Of a stretch of 64,000 nucleotides of DNA, positions 44,956 through 53,655 are shown piece after piece; the stretch's first letter is position 1; every line of letters starts with the position of its first letter. Position numbers and translations under genes: made by a program. Location of the stretch: the NCBI GenBank assembly GCA_005884115.1, contig VAXW01000005.1, positions 558,001-622,000 of the forward strand, in the 5' to 3' direction. The notes beneath the pieces were generated by a model. That model was not told the DNA's origin, searched no databases, and saw only the letters and a list, made by a program, of their open reading frames with translations. Source of the DNA: Actinomycetota bacterium. Lineage in GTDB: Bacteria > Actinomycetota > Thermoleophilia > Solirubrobacterales > Solirubrobacteraceae.

Positions 44956-45474
44956 TCATGCCTGAGGCGTGGGGCGGCGGTTATGGCGGAGCACCGTTCC
45001 ACCGAATCCGCCCAGCACGAGGATCGCGACGCCGCCGCCGATCAGCGCGAGCGTCGAGCCGTCGCCACCCGAGCTGCGCGAACGCTCGGCGCGCAGCACG
45101 CCCGCGGGCACGCTGGCTTCGAGCCCGCTCAGCTGCGCCGCGAGGCCAGGCGAGGAGCGGCCACGCCCGCCGTGGTGGCCGCGGGCTTTGGACCCGGCAC
45201 GGCCCGATTTCGAGGAGCCGCCCGATGCCGGGGGCTTGATGCCGGCGCCGAAGAGCGTTTCCGAGGGGCCGCTGCGCGCGGAGGGCCGAGACGCGGAGCC
45301 CGAGCCCGTGCGGCGCGCCTGCGTCAAGGCGAGCGCGTATTCGTGCGCGGCCGGCGAGCCCGGATCGACGTGGACGCCTTCTTCGATCGAAGCTGCGGCG
45401 CTCGCGCCGGAGGCGAAGCAGAGCAGCGTGAGCGCCACGAGCACTCCGGCGAACGACACGCCTCTAACCCCCAT
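44956..45474 (-). CDS. exported membrane-anchored Ser/Gly-rich protein
   Basis: 172 residues. A signal peptide (VSFAGVLVALTLLCFASGASA) leads to a Ser/Gly/Arg-rich disordered middle, then a C-terminal membrane segment (LALIGGGVAILVLGGFGGTVL) and a short basic tail RHNRR. There is no LPxTG sorting motif. The layout, signal plus C-terminal anchor, places the middle region outside the cell. No family was recognised. It is between the epimerase and the large fusion gene, on the same strand and tightly spaced, so it is likely part of the same transcript. Confidence 0.65.
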   Translation of the reverse strand: MGVRGVSFAGVLVALTLLCFASGASAAASIEEGVHVDPGSPAAHEYALALTQARRTGSGSASRPSARSGPSETLFGAGIKPPASGGSSKSGRAGSKARGHHGGRGRSSPGLAAQLSGLEASVPAGVLRAERSRSSGGDGSTLALIGGGVAILVLGGFGGTVLRHNRRPTPQA

Positions 45475-45513
45475 AGCCTGACGATAACCCGTAAAACGGG
45501 AATTGCCTAGAGC

Positions 45514-48504
45514 CTAAGAGGGCGGCGCGTGGGGGTTCCGGGCCAGCTGGGAGAGCGTCGCGTTGCGCGGGTTGAGCTGATGGGCTCGAACGTAGTAGCG
45601 CTGGGCGAGGGCGAACCGCTGGCGCCGGACGGCGATGTCGCCGAGCAGTGCCCACGTGACAAAGTTGTCACGCTCGCGCGCTAGCGCCTGTCCAAGCGCG
45701 GCTTCGGCGTCGCGCGGCTGATTGAAGCGCGCAAGCGCAGCGGCCTTGATGTAGTAGCTCTGCAGCGAGTCGGAGTCGATGTCCAGCGAGCGGTTGACGT
45801 CGGCGAGAGCCGCCGCAGGGTGCGCGGCGAGCTCGTCTTGGGCGCGCGAGCGGTAGATCTGAGCCAGACCCTGCCGGCTGAGGCTCGCGCCGGCGACGAT
45901 CAGCGTCACGATCACCGAGGAGATCCCGAGCGCTAGCGCCCGGCGTCCGCCGAGGGCGCGGCCGAGCCGCGAGCGCGCGAGCTCCGAAGCGCCTACCCGC
46001 GCGCGGCGAACGGGCCAGACGAGCGCCACCGCTGCCGCCAGCGCAATCGCGGTGACGCCCGGTAGCAGATGCATCCAGTCGACGCTCGCCTGCGTGAGCC
46101 ACGCCGTGAACATTCCCAACGCCGCGACCATCAACGCGCGGCGCAGCGGGAAGCGCAATGCGCTGCGGCGCATCCGCACCGCGCCCCAGCCGACGCCGGC
46201 GACGAAAGCTCCGAGCAGCAGAATGCCGGGAAGGCCGAGCTCCGACAGCGCCTGCATCTCCAGCGAGTGCGGCTGTTGCACGTCCTCGGTGGTTGATCGT
46301 CGCTGGAAGTAAGAGCGCGGGTAGTTCCCAGCTCCGACGCCGCCGGCCGGGTTGTCGGCGAATAGGCGCCAGGCTACACGCCAGTAGTCGTAACGGTTGC
46401 CACCTCCCGAGAGCAGCCGCGAGCGACTCGCCGAGGCTGCCGAGGGCAGGTTTTCGCCGGGTTCTGTCAGGTGAACGAATGCATGCCATTGGGTTTTCAG
46501 GTCTCTTTCGATGTGAGCGGCGGAGCTAGCTGCGAGCACGAGCGCTATCAGAATCGGCACCGCCAGCAGCCAAGATCCGGCCCGCGCCAGGCCGCGTCGC
46601 GCGTCGCTCCGGTCCCAGGCGAGGGTCGCAACGGCCCAGAGAATCCCAACCACGAGCGACGCCAGCAGCGCTGCGTACCCGGCAGAGTGACCGATCGCCG
46701 CAGGGATCGACGCGGCCGTGTGGTGGTCGTAGACGTGCAGCAGGCTCGGCCCCGCGACCGCGACGCCGCCAGCGACGAGCACAACGCCCCATGCGCGTCG
46801 CGTGCGCCCAGGGGCGAGCGCCAGCACGGCGATCAGCGAGACGGCCATGGCGAGCGCGGTGCCGCGGGACTGCGATAGCACCGCCAGGCAGCCCATGAGC
46901 GTGGCAATCGCTGCGCCGATGCCGGCGAGCACGTGACGGCGGGTCTCCGCAAGAGCGATGCACGGCCAGACGCCCATCGCGAACAGGCAGCCCTCACCAT
47001 TGATGTAGCCGAGCGGCGCGTTCAGCCGGCCGGTGAGAAACAGCGAGGCGGGATCGCTCTCCAGCAGCCGAGCGAGCACCGAGACCGCGACCGCCGCGAT
47101 CCCAAGACCGGCGGACGCGAGCAGCACGGCGGCGCGCCGCTCGTGGCTGACGAGCGCCAGAAGGAGCAGCGTCAGGGCCCCGTAGACGAGCCAGCGGTTG
47201 CCGCTGACGACCGCATTCTCGACCGATTCCGACCACGCCGTCGAGAGCAGCGAGAAGACGCCCAGGCCGAGCAGCCCGCTGAGCGTCAGCGTGGCGGGCC
47301 CGCCCGGCCGGCGAGGTCGGATGACGATGGCGACGGCGCAGACGAGCGTGATCGCAAGGCCGATCGGGACCCACTTCGTCGCGTCGTAGTAGGCAAAGAA
47401 GAACGGGCTGAGACCAGCGCCGAGGCCGAGCACGCCGAGCGCCACCACTGCGCGTTTGCTCAGGGTACGGCTGCCGATCGTCAGACCCTCGACGCCGAAC
47501 TCTTCGATCTTCTGCGTGTCGAGCGCGATGATCGCGAGGCTCGCCACCAGCACGTACAGGCCCGCGCTGATCACGAGCAGAGCCGAGCCGCCCTGGCTTG
47601 CAAGCACGGCGAGCACGGACAATGCCGCCTGGATCGCAGCGAGCGAAAGCACTACAGCGCGCGCACTTGGCAGGAAGCGCCTCGCCCGGTGAGTGAGGTG
47701 ATCGCGGCCGCCGCTGAGCACGGACACACCTCGTCGCCTGCGTGAGAAGACCACGAGGCTGGTGTCCAGCGCGGGGATCGCGATCAGCAGCAGCGCCACG
47801 AGCAGCGATCGCCAGGTGGCGGTGGCCGTGTCGGCAGCGACCATGACGAGCACGGCAACGGTGAATCCCACCGGCATGCTTCCTCCGTCGCCGAGGAAGA
47901 TCCGTGCGGCGGGCAGCGAGAGATTGCGCGGGAGGAACCCGAGGCAGGCACCGCAGAGCGACGCAGCTCCCACCGCCAGCCAGGCGTCCCCTCGTACGAC
48001 CCCGATCGTCGCCGCACCGGCTGTGACGACCAGCGCCATCGTCGCCGCGGCGCCGTCCATGTTGTCGAAGAGGTTGAAGGCGTTGACGACGGCTAGGACC
48101 CACAGGCAGGTCAGCGCCAGGTCGAGGCCGGTGCCCGCGTGAAGCTTCCAGCCCAGGTCCGTTGCCCAAACGAGAACTGCGAGTGCGAGCTCGATCAAGA
48201 CGCGCGGGGCAGCGCCGAGCGAACGGCGATCGTCGATCGTGCCGAGGATGAACATCACGGCCGCGCCGCCCAGCAGGGGCGCTGTCTTAGACGCGTGACC
48301 CGCCGCGAGCAGGACCGCGGCCACAAATCCCACCATCACCGCTGCGCCACCGAGGTAGGGCGTGGCGCGCTCGTGACCCTTGTAGCCGGTGGGCTCGTCG
48401 TGGAACCGAAGACGGTTCGCCACGGCGATCGCGCGCGGGGTGGCGAGGTAGGTGAGGGCGCCTGCCAGCGCGAAACCGCTCAGGATGCGCTCAGCGAGGG
48501 TCAC
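45514..48504 (-). CDS. WecA-like phosphoglycosyltransferase / O-antigen ligase / TPR fusion
   Basis: 996 residues from GTG 48504, preceded by GGGAAGG; an ATG at 48717 would add 71 non-hydrophobic residues. Residues about 5-310 are a multi-pass WecA/TagO-type sugar-phosphate transferase: FILGTIDDRRSLG, NAFNLFDNMDGAA, FLGDGGSMPVGF and the cytoplasmic DHLTHR. Residues about 350-850 are an O-antigen ligase/polymerase with about ten helices, SQSRGTALAMAVSLIAVLAL, a large outer loop (GNRYDYWRVAWRLFADNPAG; QPHSLEMQALSELG) and further helices. The last 120 residues have TPR-like helices (ALADVNRSLDIDSDSLQSYY). One chain would thus start a lipid-linked glycan and transfer or polymerise it. Confidence 0.88.
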   Translation of the reverse strand: MTLAERILSGFALAGALTYLATPRAIAVANRLRFHDEPTGYKGHERATPYLGGAAVMVGFVAAVLLAAGHASKTAPLLGGAAVMFILGTIDDRRSLGAAPRVLIELALAVLVWATDLGWKLHAGTGLDLALTCLWVLAVVNAFNLFDNMDGAAATMALVVTAGAATIGVVRGDAWLAVGAASLCGACLGFLPRNLSLPAARIFLGDGGSMPVGFTVAVLVMVAADTATATWRSLLVALLLIAIPALDTSLVVFSRRRRGVSVLSGGRDHLTHRARRFLPSARAVVLSLAAIQAALSVLAVLASQGGSALLVISAGLYVLVASLAIIALDTQKIEEFGVEGLTIGSRTLSKRAVVALGVLGLGAGLSPFFFAYYDATKWVPIGLAITLVCAVAIVIRPRRPGGPATLTLSGLLGLGVFSLLSTAWSESVENAVVSGNRWLVYGALTLLLLALVSHERRAAVLLASAGLGIAAVAVSVLARLLESDPASLFLTGRLNAPLGYINGEGCLFAMGVWPCIALAETRRHVLAGIGAAIATLMGCLAVLSQSRGTALAMAVSLIAVLALAPGRTRRAWGVVLVAGGVAVAGPSLLHVYDHHTAASIPAAIGHSAGYAALLASLVVGILWAVATLAWDRSDARRGLARAGSWLLAVPILIALVLAASSAAHIERDLKTQWHAFVHLTEPGENLPSAASASRSRLLSGGGNRYDYWRVAWRLFADNPAGGVGAGNYPRSYFQRRSTTEDVQQPHSLEMQALSELGLPGILLLGAFVAGVGWGAVRMRRSALRFPLRRALMVAALGMFTAWLTQASVDWMHLLPGVTAIALAAAVALVWPVRRARVGASELARSRLGRALGGRRALALGISSVIVTLIVAGASLSRQGLAQIYRSRAQDELAAHPAAALADVNRSLDIDSDSLQSYYIKAAALARFNQPRDAEAALGQALARERDNFVTWALLGDIAVRRQRFALAQRYYVRAHQLNPRNATLSQLARNPHAPPS

Positions 48505-48753
48505 GCACGCCTTCCCGCGCACCCGCCCTCCATGAGGCGCCGGTTCCGGGCGCGGGGCGGAATCGGCCCAACGAACGGCGTTGTCAGCTGTAGCTCCACG
48601 CAATCTCGGCTTCGCTGCGGCTTCGGCGCGGAGCAGGCGATCGAGATAGTTGCCCTGCAGCGCGCTCGCCCGCTCGCCCTGCCGCACCGCTTCCGCAGCC
48701 GAAGTCGAGGATCGCATCCATCTCCTCCAACGGGCGTCGGGTGCGGGCGCATC

Positions 48754-49129
48754 ATGCGCAGGCTTTCAGATCTGAGGAGCACCGGGATCGACGCCTCCGA
48801 CCATAAGCGCCAGCTGGTCGTTTGGTGCGACGCCAACCTGCCGTCGTGAACGCACGCGCATCCGGACTTGGCCCACCCTGCGCGGTGAGAGCTATCGGGA
48901 GCGGCTGCGTGTTGAGGAGAAGGGGCGCTTCGATGCCGGTGAGATCGTCGTCTGGCTGCCTGAGGTGCAGGGCACCAACCTGTGCGGCGCCTACTGGCCC
49001 GAAGCGTCGGTCAAGCGCATGCTCGGCGACCGCTTCGAGCTGCTGGAGCACTTCGATCCACGCGACGACCATGCCGCCGCCGAAGGGATAAAGCTCGCCT
49101 ACGATGCCTACCTCGCCCGACGGCCCTAG
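48754..49129 (+). pseudogene. remnant of a SAM-dependent methyltransferase
   Basis: The frame 48857-49129 encodes about 90 residues resembling the end of class I methyltransferases: LRGESYRERLRVEEKGRFDA, GEIVVWLPEVQGTNLCGAYW, PEASVKRMLGDRFELLEHFD. A stop cuts the frame just upstream. In another frame, 48754-48846 (MRRLSDLRSTGIDASDHKRQ) could be the start of the SAM-binding domain, the core between having been deleted. The C-terminal part is the firmer evidence. It lies between the fusion gene and the glycosidase, in the 700-base stretch that otherwise holds no intact gene. Confidence 0.55.
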
Positions 49130-49200
49130 CGTTTCGCGGGGGACAGAGGGCGGGTGCTGAAGTGGATCGTGGGACGGTCTCCGCCGATACGGTGTGAAGC

Positions 49201-50307
49201 ATGAGGGAGTCGAGCGAGGGCATTGGCCGCCGGAGGCTTGCGCGTACCGTGCTGACGCCAGTCGCGCTTTGCGTGCTTGGCTGCTGGCTCGCATCCCAGC
49301 CGGCGAGCGCTCGCGGCCTGAAGGGCATATGGGGACCGGGCGTGCGCAACGGCGTCTCGCTGTTCCCCACCTACCGCGAACTGGGCGTCCAGCTCTATGA
49401 GGACAAGCTGGAATGGAACCTCATCGCCCGCCGGCGGCCGCGCCACTCGCGCAACCCCAACGATCCCGCCTACAAGTGGCCCCCCGAGGTCACCCGCGCC
49501 GTCGCCGAAGCCAAGAGCTACGGCATGCCGGTCGCACTCATGCTCATCGGCGCGCCCCGCTGGGCGAACGGCAACAAGCCCCCCAAATGGGCGACGTTCA
49601 GACGCCCAGACTTCGCCGACTTCGCTGTGGCGGCATCGAGGCGTTACCCGTCGGTGCACCTCTGGATGATCTGGGGCGAGCCGTCGCGATCAAAGAACTT
49701 TCGCCCACTGACGCCCGCGTTCGCGTACGTGAAGCTCCGCCACAACCAGTTGATCGCGCCTCACCTGTATTCGAAAATCCTCGACTCGGCCTACGGCGCG
49801 CTCAAGTCCGCCGACCCCGCGAACCTGATCATCGGCGGAATGACCGACCCGGCTGCGAGCATCACTCCGCAGCAGTGGATCGAAAACATGCGCCTTCCCG
49901 ACGGCCGGCCGCCACGGCTTGACATGTACGGGCACAACCCCTTCTCTATCCGCGCTCCCGACCTCTCAAATCCGCCGTCGATCAACCAGCAGTTCGACTT
50001 CTCGGACCTGCGCCGTCTGAGCGAATTCGTCGCCAAGAACCTCGGCCGTCCCGCAAACCCCGAACCCAAGCTGTTCCTCTCGGAGTGGACGATCCCCACG
50101 GCCCAGGACCAAGAGTTCAACTACCACGTGGAACAGAGAGTCCAAGCCCTGTGGATCACCGACGGGCTGCGCATCGCGCGCGAACTCCCGAGCGTCTACG
50201 CGCTCGGCTGGATCCATCTGTATGACGAACTGCCCCAGCAGGCCGGCGGACTGATCAAGGCTGACGGCACCAAGAAGCTCGGGTACTTCGCGTGGAAGAA
50301 AGGATGA
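49201..50307 (+). CDS. secreted PslG-like glycoside hydrolase
   Basis: 368 residues. A signal peptide (ARTVLTPVALCVLGCWLASQ, cut near PASA) precedes a TIM-barrel domain. PSVHLWMIWGEPS corresponds to the strand carrying the acid/base Glu (usually NEP, here GEP), and KLFLSEWTIPTA to the nucleophile Glu. VALMLIGAPRWANGN and YALGWIHLYDE also match the clan A barrel of GH39/PslG-type enzymes that cut exopolysaccharide during synthesis. The substrate is unknown, presumably the glycan of this island. It stands at the start of a plus-strand run continued by three methyltransferases. Confidence 0.82.
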   Translation: MRESSEGIGRRRLARTVLTPVALCVLGCWLASQPASARGLKGIWGPGVRNGVSLFPTYRELGVQLYEDKLEWNLIARRRPRHSRNPNDPAYKWPPEVTRAVAEAKSYGMPVALMLIGAPRWANGNKPPKWATFRRPDFADFAVAASRRYPSVHLWMIWGEPSRSKNFRPLTPAFAYVKLRHNQLIAPHLYSKILDSAYGALKSADPANLIIGGMTDPAASITPQQWIENMRLPDGRPPRLDMYGHNPFSIRAPDLSNPPSINQQFDFSDLRRLSEFVAKNLGRPANPEPKLFLSEWTIPTAQDQEFNYHVEQRVQALWITDGLRIARELPSVYALGWIHLYDELPQQAGGLIKADGTKKLGYFAWKKG

Positions 50308-50398
50308 GCGGGCAGGCGCTCCGTCACAGATAACACCCCCCCAACTTCCCATGCGCGAGAGTTGCTAGGGTGGCCCGACGGAGGCTGATCGCCGCGCA

Positions 50399-51094
50399 AT
50401 GTCAACACACGAGCTCGAGACTCCGCCCGCTGACCTATCCAGCGTAGCCGACATCTATTGGCGCTTGGTAGAAGTCCGGGCAAGGTTTCCTGGTGCTCCC
50501 CTGATACGGATTTCCCCGGACTGGCGAGAGCGCAGGATCCCCTCCGGCCCCGCGGCACGACTGCTCCTCAAGCACTTTGCCGGAGTGAGAACGGTGCTGG
50601 ACGTGGGTGCCGGCGACCGGTACTGGTCGGACGTCCTACGCCGACTGGGAATCGAGGCGCGTTATCGATCGGCGGACCTGGAGACGCATCACAAGCACGA
50701 CTACGGCGACTTCTTGAGAGTCGAGGACAACGTGGATGCAGTCCTAATGCTTGAGCTGATCGAGCATCTTCCACTTGAAACGGGCCTGCGATTTATCCAG
50801 CACGCGATCAAGCTCTTGAACCCAGGAGGGGTGCTGGTCATCGGGACTCCGAATGCCCACCACCCGAACTGGGTGTGGAGCAGCTGCATGACCCACGTAC
50901 GACCGTGGCCGGTTCAGGACCTATGGGCGGTGTGCACTCTGGCTGGGCTGGCCCCAGTCGAGGCATATCGACAGATGTTGGTGACACCGCGGCGCCGGAT
51001 CGTTCTTCCCGCGCAGCTCGCGCTGTCCAAGTTCATAGGCATCGATCCGGCGCAAGGGCTGATGCTGTTCGCGCGCAAGCCTGCGCCCTCGTAG
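50399..51094 (+). CDS. class I SAM-dependent methyltransferase
   Basis: 231 residues. The SAM-binding motif I is VRTVLDVGAGDRYWSDVLRR, followed by YRSADLETHHKHDYGDF (motif II region), DAVLMLELIEHLPLE (motif IV/post-I) and LLNPGGVLVIGTPNAHHP (motif V), as in UbiG/COQ3-like methyltransferases. It likely methylates a sugar or lipid acceptor in the glycan pathway, inferred from context. The next methyltransferase gene begins 3 bases after its stop, so both are co-transcribed. A/T-ending codons are more frequent than in the housekeeping genes. Confidence 0.88.
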   Translation: MSTHELETPPADLSSVADIYWRLVEVRARFPGAPLIRISPDWRERRIPSGPAARLLLKHFAGVRTVLDVGAGDRYWSDVLRRLGIEARYRSADLETHHKHDYGDFLRVEDNVDAVLMLELIEHLPLETGLRFIQHAIKLLNPGGVLVIGTPNAHHPNWVWSSCMTHVRPWPVQDLWAVCTLAGLAPVEAYRQMLVTPRRRIVLPAQLALSKFIGIDPAQGLMLFARKPAPS

Positions 51095-51097
51095 TCG

Positions 51098-51811
51098 GTG
51101 GGAAGGCCGTATGATCGCGCCGTCCGCCGGGCGAGGCTCGAGTACCGCGCGCACCTGGCAGACCGGGTTGATCCACTCCTCGCTGTCAAAGACGACCCGG
51201 AATTCCGCAGCGCGTGGGCCGCTGTAAGTGCGGGCCTCACGTGGACCCATCGACCAAGTGCACGGCGGCTATGGCGTCTGGCGCAGCTCCGACGCCCAGG
51301 CACGATTGTTGAGGTCGGCTCCTACCTCGGGAACAGCACGATCTACCTGGCGATGGCCGGAGGGATCGTTCACGCCGTCGATCCCCATACGCCGGATTCC
51401 ATGCAGCAACTCATGCCGTCAGCAGGCGCGGGTGGCTCCCTGCCTCCTCTCGACCCGGACCCGAGTCAGGCTTTCTTGCGGAATCTTGAGCGGTTTGGGG
51501 TGCGGGATTGCGTCATCTACCACCGCGCACCTTCCGTGGAGGTTGCCGCCAGGTGGCGTGGCGAGCGCGTGAGGCTCCTGTACATAGATGGGCTGCACAC
51601 GTATGACGCGGTTCGGGACGATTACAACGCGTGGAAGCCATTCCTTGCCGACGAGCACGTGGTGCTATTTGACGACTACCTCTGGGAGGCCGTCGGACGC
51701 GCCGTGGATGACCTGCGTCCCCAGGCAGCATCGCGGTTCTTCTATGTGCGAGGAGGCCATGCAATCTTTTCGACGACGCGACTTGCGACCTGCATCATCG
51801 GCTTGCCCTGA
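51098..51811 (+). CDS. class I methyltransferase (Methyltransf_24-like)
   Basis: 237 residues from a GTG start 3 bases after the preceding gene. Motif I is GTIVEVGSYLGNSTIYLAMA, then IVHAVDPHTPDS (acidic residue for SAM ribose), LLYIDGLHTYDAVRDDYNAW and VVLFDDYLWEAVGRAVDDLR. The DGLHTY motif with the downstream DDY is characteristic of the Methyltransf_24/cephalosporin hydroxylase-like group, often metal-dependent O-methyltransferases of surface sugars. The residues preceding motif I are helical. Substrate unknown. Confidence 0.86.
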   Translation: MGRPYDRAVRRARLEYRAHLADRVDPLLAVKDDPEFRSAWAAVSAGLTWTHRPSARRLWRLAQLRRPGTIVEVGSYLGNSTIYLAMAGGIVHAVDPHTPDSMQQLMPSAGAGGSLPPLDPDPSQAFLRNLERFGVRDCVIYHRAPSVEVAARWRGERVRLLYIDGLHTYDAVRDDYNAWKPFLADEHVVLFDDYLWEAVGRAVDDLRPQAASRFFYVRGGHAIFSTTRLATCIIGLP

Positions 51812-51876
51812 GCGCAGGCGTTGCGATGTCTAGACGGTCCGGTTACGGATCGCAACTGCGGAGCTAACATCGGGAA

Positions 51877-52572
51877 ATGGGGACGGCGCGGGTGCTTGTT
51901 GGACCGGCTCGGGGACACCGCTTTCAGCTGGAATCGCGGTCGGGTATTGGTCAGTTGTGGCGCCGTGCGTCGATCGCGATTGGGCGTTACGAGCCACGTG
52001 TCACATCGTTTCTTGCCGAAAACCTCCGATCCTGTCGGGTGTTCTTTGACATTGGCGCGTCGACGGGCTACTACACCCGCATCGCCCTTCGGCTAATGGA
52101 TCCGACCTCAAGGATCGTTGCGCTGGAGCCCGACCCACGGCTAGCAACACATTTGCGCAGCGCGTTCCAGGACGCTCGCTTGAGTGTGCGACCGGAAGCA
52201 GCGGGACGCGACGACCACGAGGCGGTCCTCGAGCACAGCCACGGTCTGGCTTCGCGCATTCGGAGCGAGTCGCTGCTGGGTCCAGGCTTCGTTGCCGGCG
52301 GGATTGTCAAGGTGCGCTCTCTTGACGGAATGGTCGAGCGAGGCGAATTGCCCTCGCCCGACGTGGTGAAGATCGATGTCGAGGGCGGCGAGTTACTGGT
52401 TCTCGAAGGGATGTCGAGGTTGCTTGAGCACCAACCGGCGCTTGCGGTGGAGTGCCACTCGATGTCGCTTCTCGGCGAGGTGCTGCGCACGGTCAACGAC
52501 CGAGCCTACAACCGGGTGGAGGTCACCCGCGGGGGCGACGGGATCGGTCCCTCTACGGTGCTCGCGAGATAG
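51877..52572 (+). CDS. FkbM-family methyltransferase
   Basis: 231 residues. The FkbM pattern is clear: VFFDIGASTGYYTRIALRLM (motif I), IVALEPDPRLATHLRSAF, VRSLDGMVERGELPSPDVVK with IDVEGGELLVLEGM (the FkbM hallmark DVEG), and ALAVECHSMSLLGEV. These enzymes O-methylate hydroxyls of sugars or polyketides. It ends 15 bases before the convergent glycosyltransferase. It is the third methyltransferase in a row in the glycan island, suggesting a heavily methylated product. Confidence 0.9.
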   Translation: MGTARVLVGPARGHRFQLESRSGIGQLWRRASIAIGRYEPRVTSFLAENLRSCRVFFDIGASTGYYTRIALRLMDPTSRIVALEPDPRLATHLRSAFQDARLSVRPEAAGRDDHEAVLEHSHGLASRIRSESLLGPGFVAGGIVKVRSLDGMVERGELPSPDVVKIDVEGGELLVLEGMSRLLEHQPALAVECHSMSLLGEVLRTVNDRAYNRVEVTRGGDGIGPSTVLAR

Positions 52573-52587
52573 CCCCGACCGCGCCGC

Positions 52588-53655
52588 TCAGTTCTTGACC
52601 AGCAGCTCGCGATATACGTCAAGTGTTCGCCGTGCGACCTGCTCCCAGCTGAACTCGGAGGCCCGGCGCAAACCCGCCGCCCTTAGCGAGGCCCGAAGCG
52701 TCTCATCGCACAGTGCCCGCTCGAGCGCGTTCTCCAGGTCGTCGACGCTCCCCGGCTCCACAAGCACCGCGCCTCCTGAAGCAACCTCCTCGGTGCTCCC
52801 GGCTCTAGTCGCAACGACGGGCGTTCCACTCGCAAAGGCCTCGAGGATGGGGAAACCAAATCCCTCCATGTCCGTGGGGTAGGCGACAACCCAGGCACGT
52901 CGATAGAGGCGTGCGAGCTCTTCATCCTCAAGATAACCAGTGATCGTTACGGCGTCGTGGAGCTCGCGCCGCGCCCGCTCGACAAGAGACGATGGCGGAT
53001 GCCCCGTCAGGAGCAGCCGAACTGCGGGCACGCGCGCACGGAGCCTTGAGACAGCCTCGATCAGATCCGACGTCCGCTTGCGGGGATCGAACCCGCCCGT
53101 GTAAAGAATCGTCGGTACCGGGGTTCGCGGCTCCGCCTCCACGGCTCGAAACCACGGATCGACCGCAAGCGGGATCTGGCGATATCGCTTGTTTGGCCAT
53201 CGCGCGCGAGCGAGCTCGAGTGTTGCGCGAGAAGTAACGATCACCGCGGCCGCACTGCGCACATGCGCGCGGAGTAGCGTGGGGTAGTAGAGGCGATATC
53301 CAACTCCGTAGGAAGAAGCGTTGTCGAGGGTCGCGAGATCGAAGAGGGTGATTACTGTTGGACACAGCGGGCGCACCGGACCCTCGCTCCAGGGGAGGTG
53401 GAGCAGGTCGAGGTGCCGAGTCAGCGCGGCCATGCATGTCTGCTCCTGGAGGGCCCGGCGCCATGCTGGCGTCGCTCTGCCGAGCGTGATCGCATCGGGC
53501 CATCGCGAGACGCGTCCCGCATCGAGGGCGCGCACCCGGACGTCGCTTGGTTGCAGCTCAGCGATAGCGCTAAGCAGGTTTCGGCTGTAGCGCGCAATGC
53601 CGGTTTGTGGCCAAAGGGTCGCTCGCCTTAGGTCGATTCCGACGACGGGTGTCAC
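52588..53655 (-). CDS. glycosyltransferase family 4 (GT-B)
   Basis: 355 residues from a GTG start that overlaps the upstream gene's stop as GTGA. The C-terminal nucleotide-sugar domain carries ILYTGGFDPRKRTSDLIEAV, RLLLTGHPPSS and GFPILEAFASGTPVVATRAG with the E-x7-E-like donor motif. The N-terminal domain has TGIARYSRNLLSAI, the usual acceptor-side opening. It is a retaining transferase of the GT4 type. It is the last gene of a six-gene minus-strand operon joined by four-base overlaps. Confidence 0.92.
   Translation of the reverse strand: MTPVVGIDLRRATLWPQTGIARYSRNLLSAIAELQPSDVRVRALDAGRVSRWPDAITLGRATPAWRRALQEQTCMAALTRHLDLLHLPWSEGPVRPLCPTVITLFDLATLDNASSYGVGYRLYYPTLLRAHVRSAAAVIVTSRATLELARARWPNKRYRQIPLAVDPWFRAVEAEPRTPVPTILYTGGFDPRKRTSDLIEAVSRLRARVPAVRLLLTGHPPSSLVERARRELHDAVTITGYLEDEELARLYRRAWVVAYPTDMEGFGFPILEAFASGTPVVATRAGSTEEVASGGAVLVEPGSVDDLENALERALCDETLRASLRAAGLRRASEFSWEQVARRTLDVYRELLVKN

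Noticed and set aside
48139-48849. 236-residue plus-strand frame antisense to the fusion gene
   Set aside because: Most of it is a shadow of the WecA-like domain; only its last 31 residues may belong to the methyltransferase remnant.
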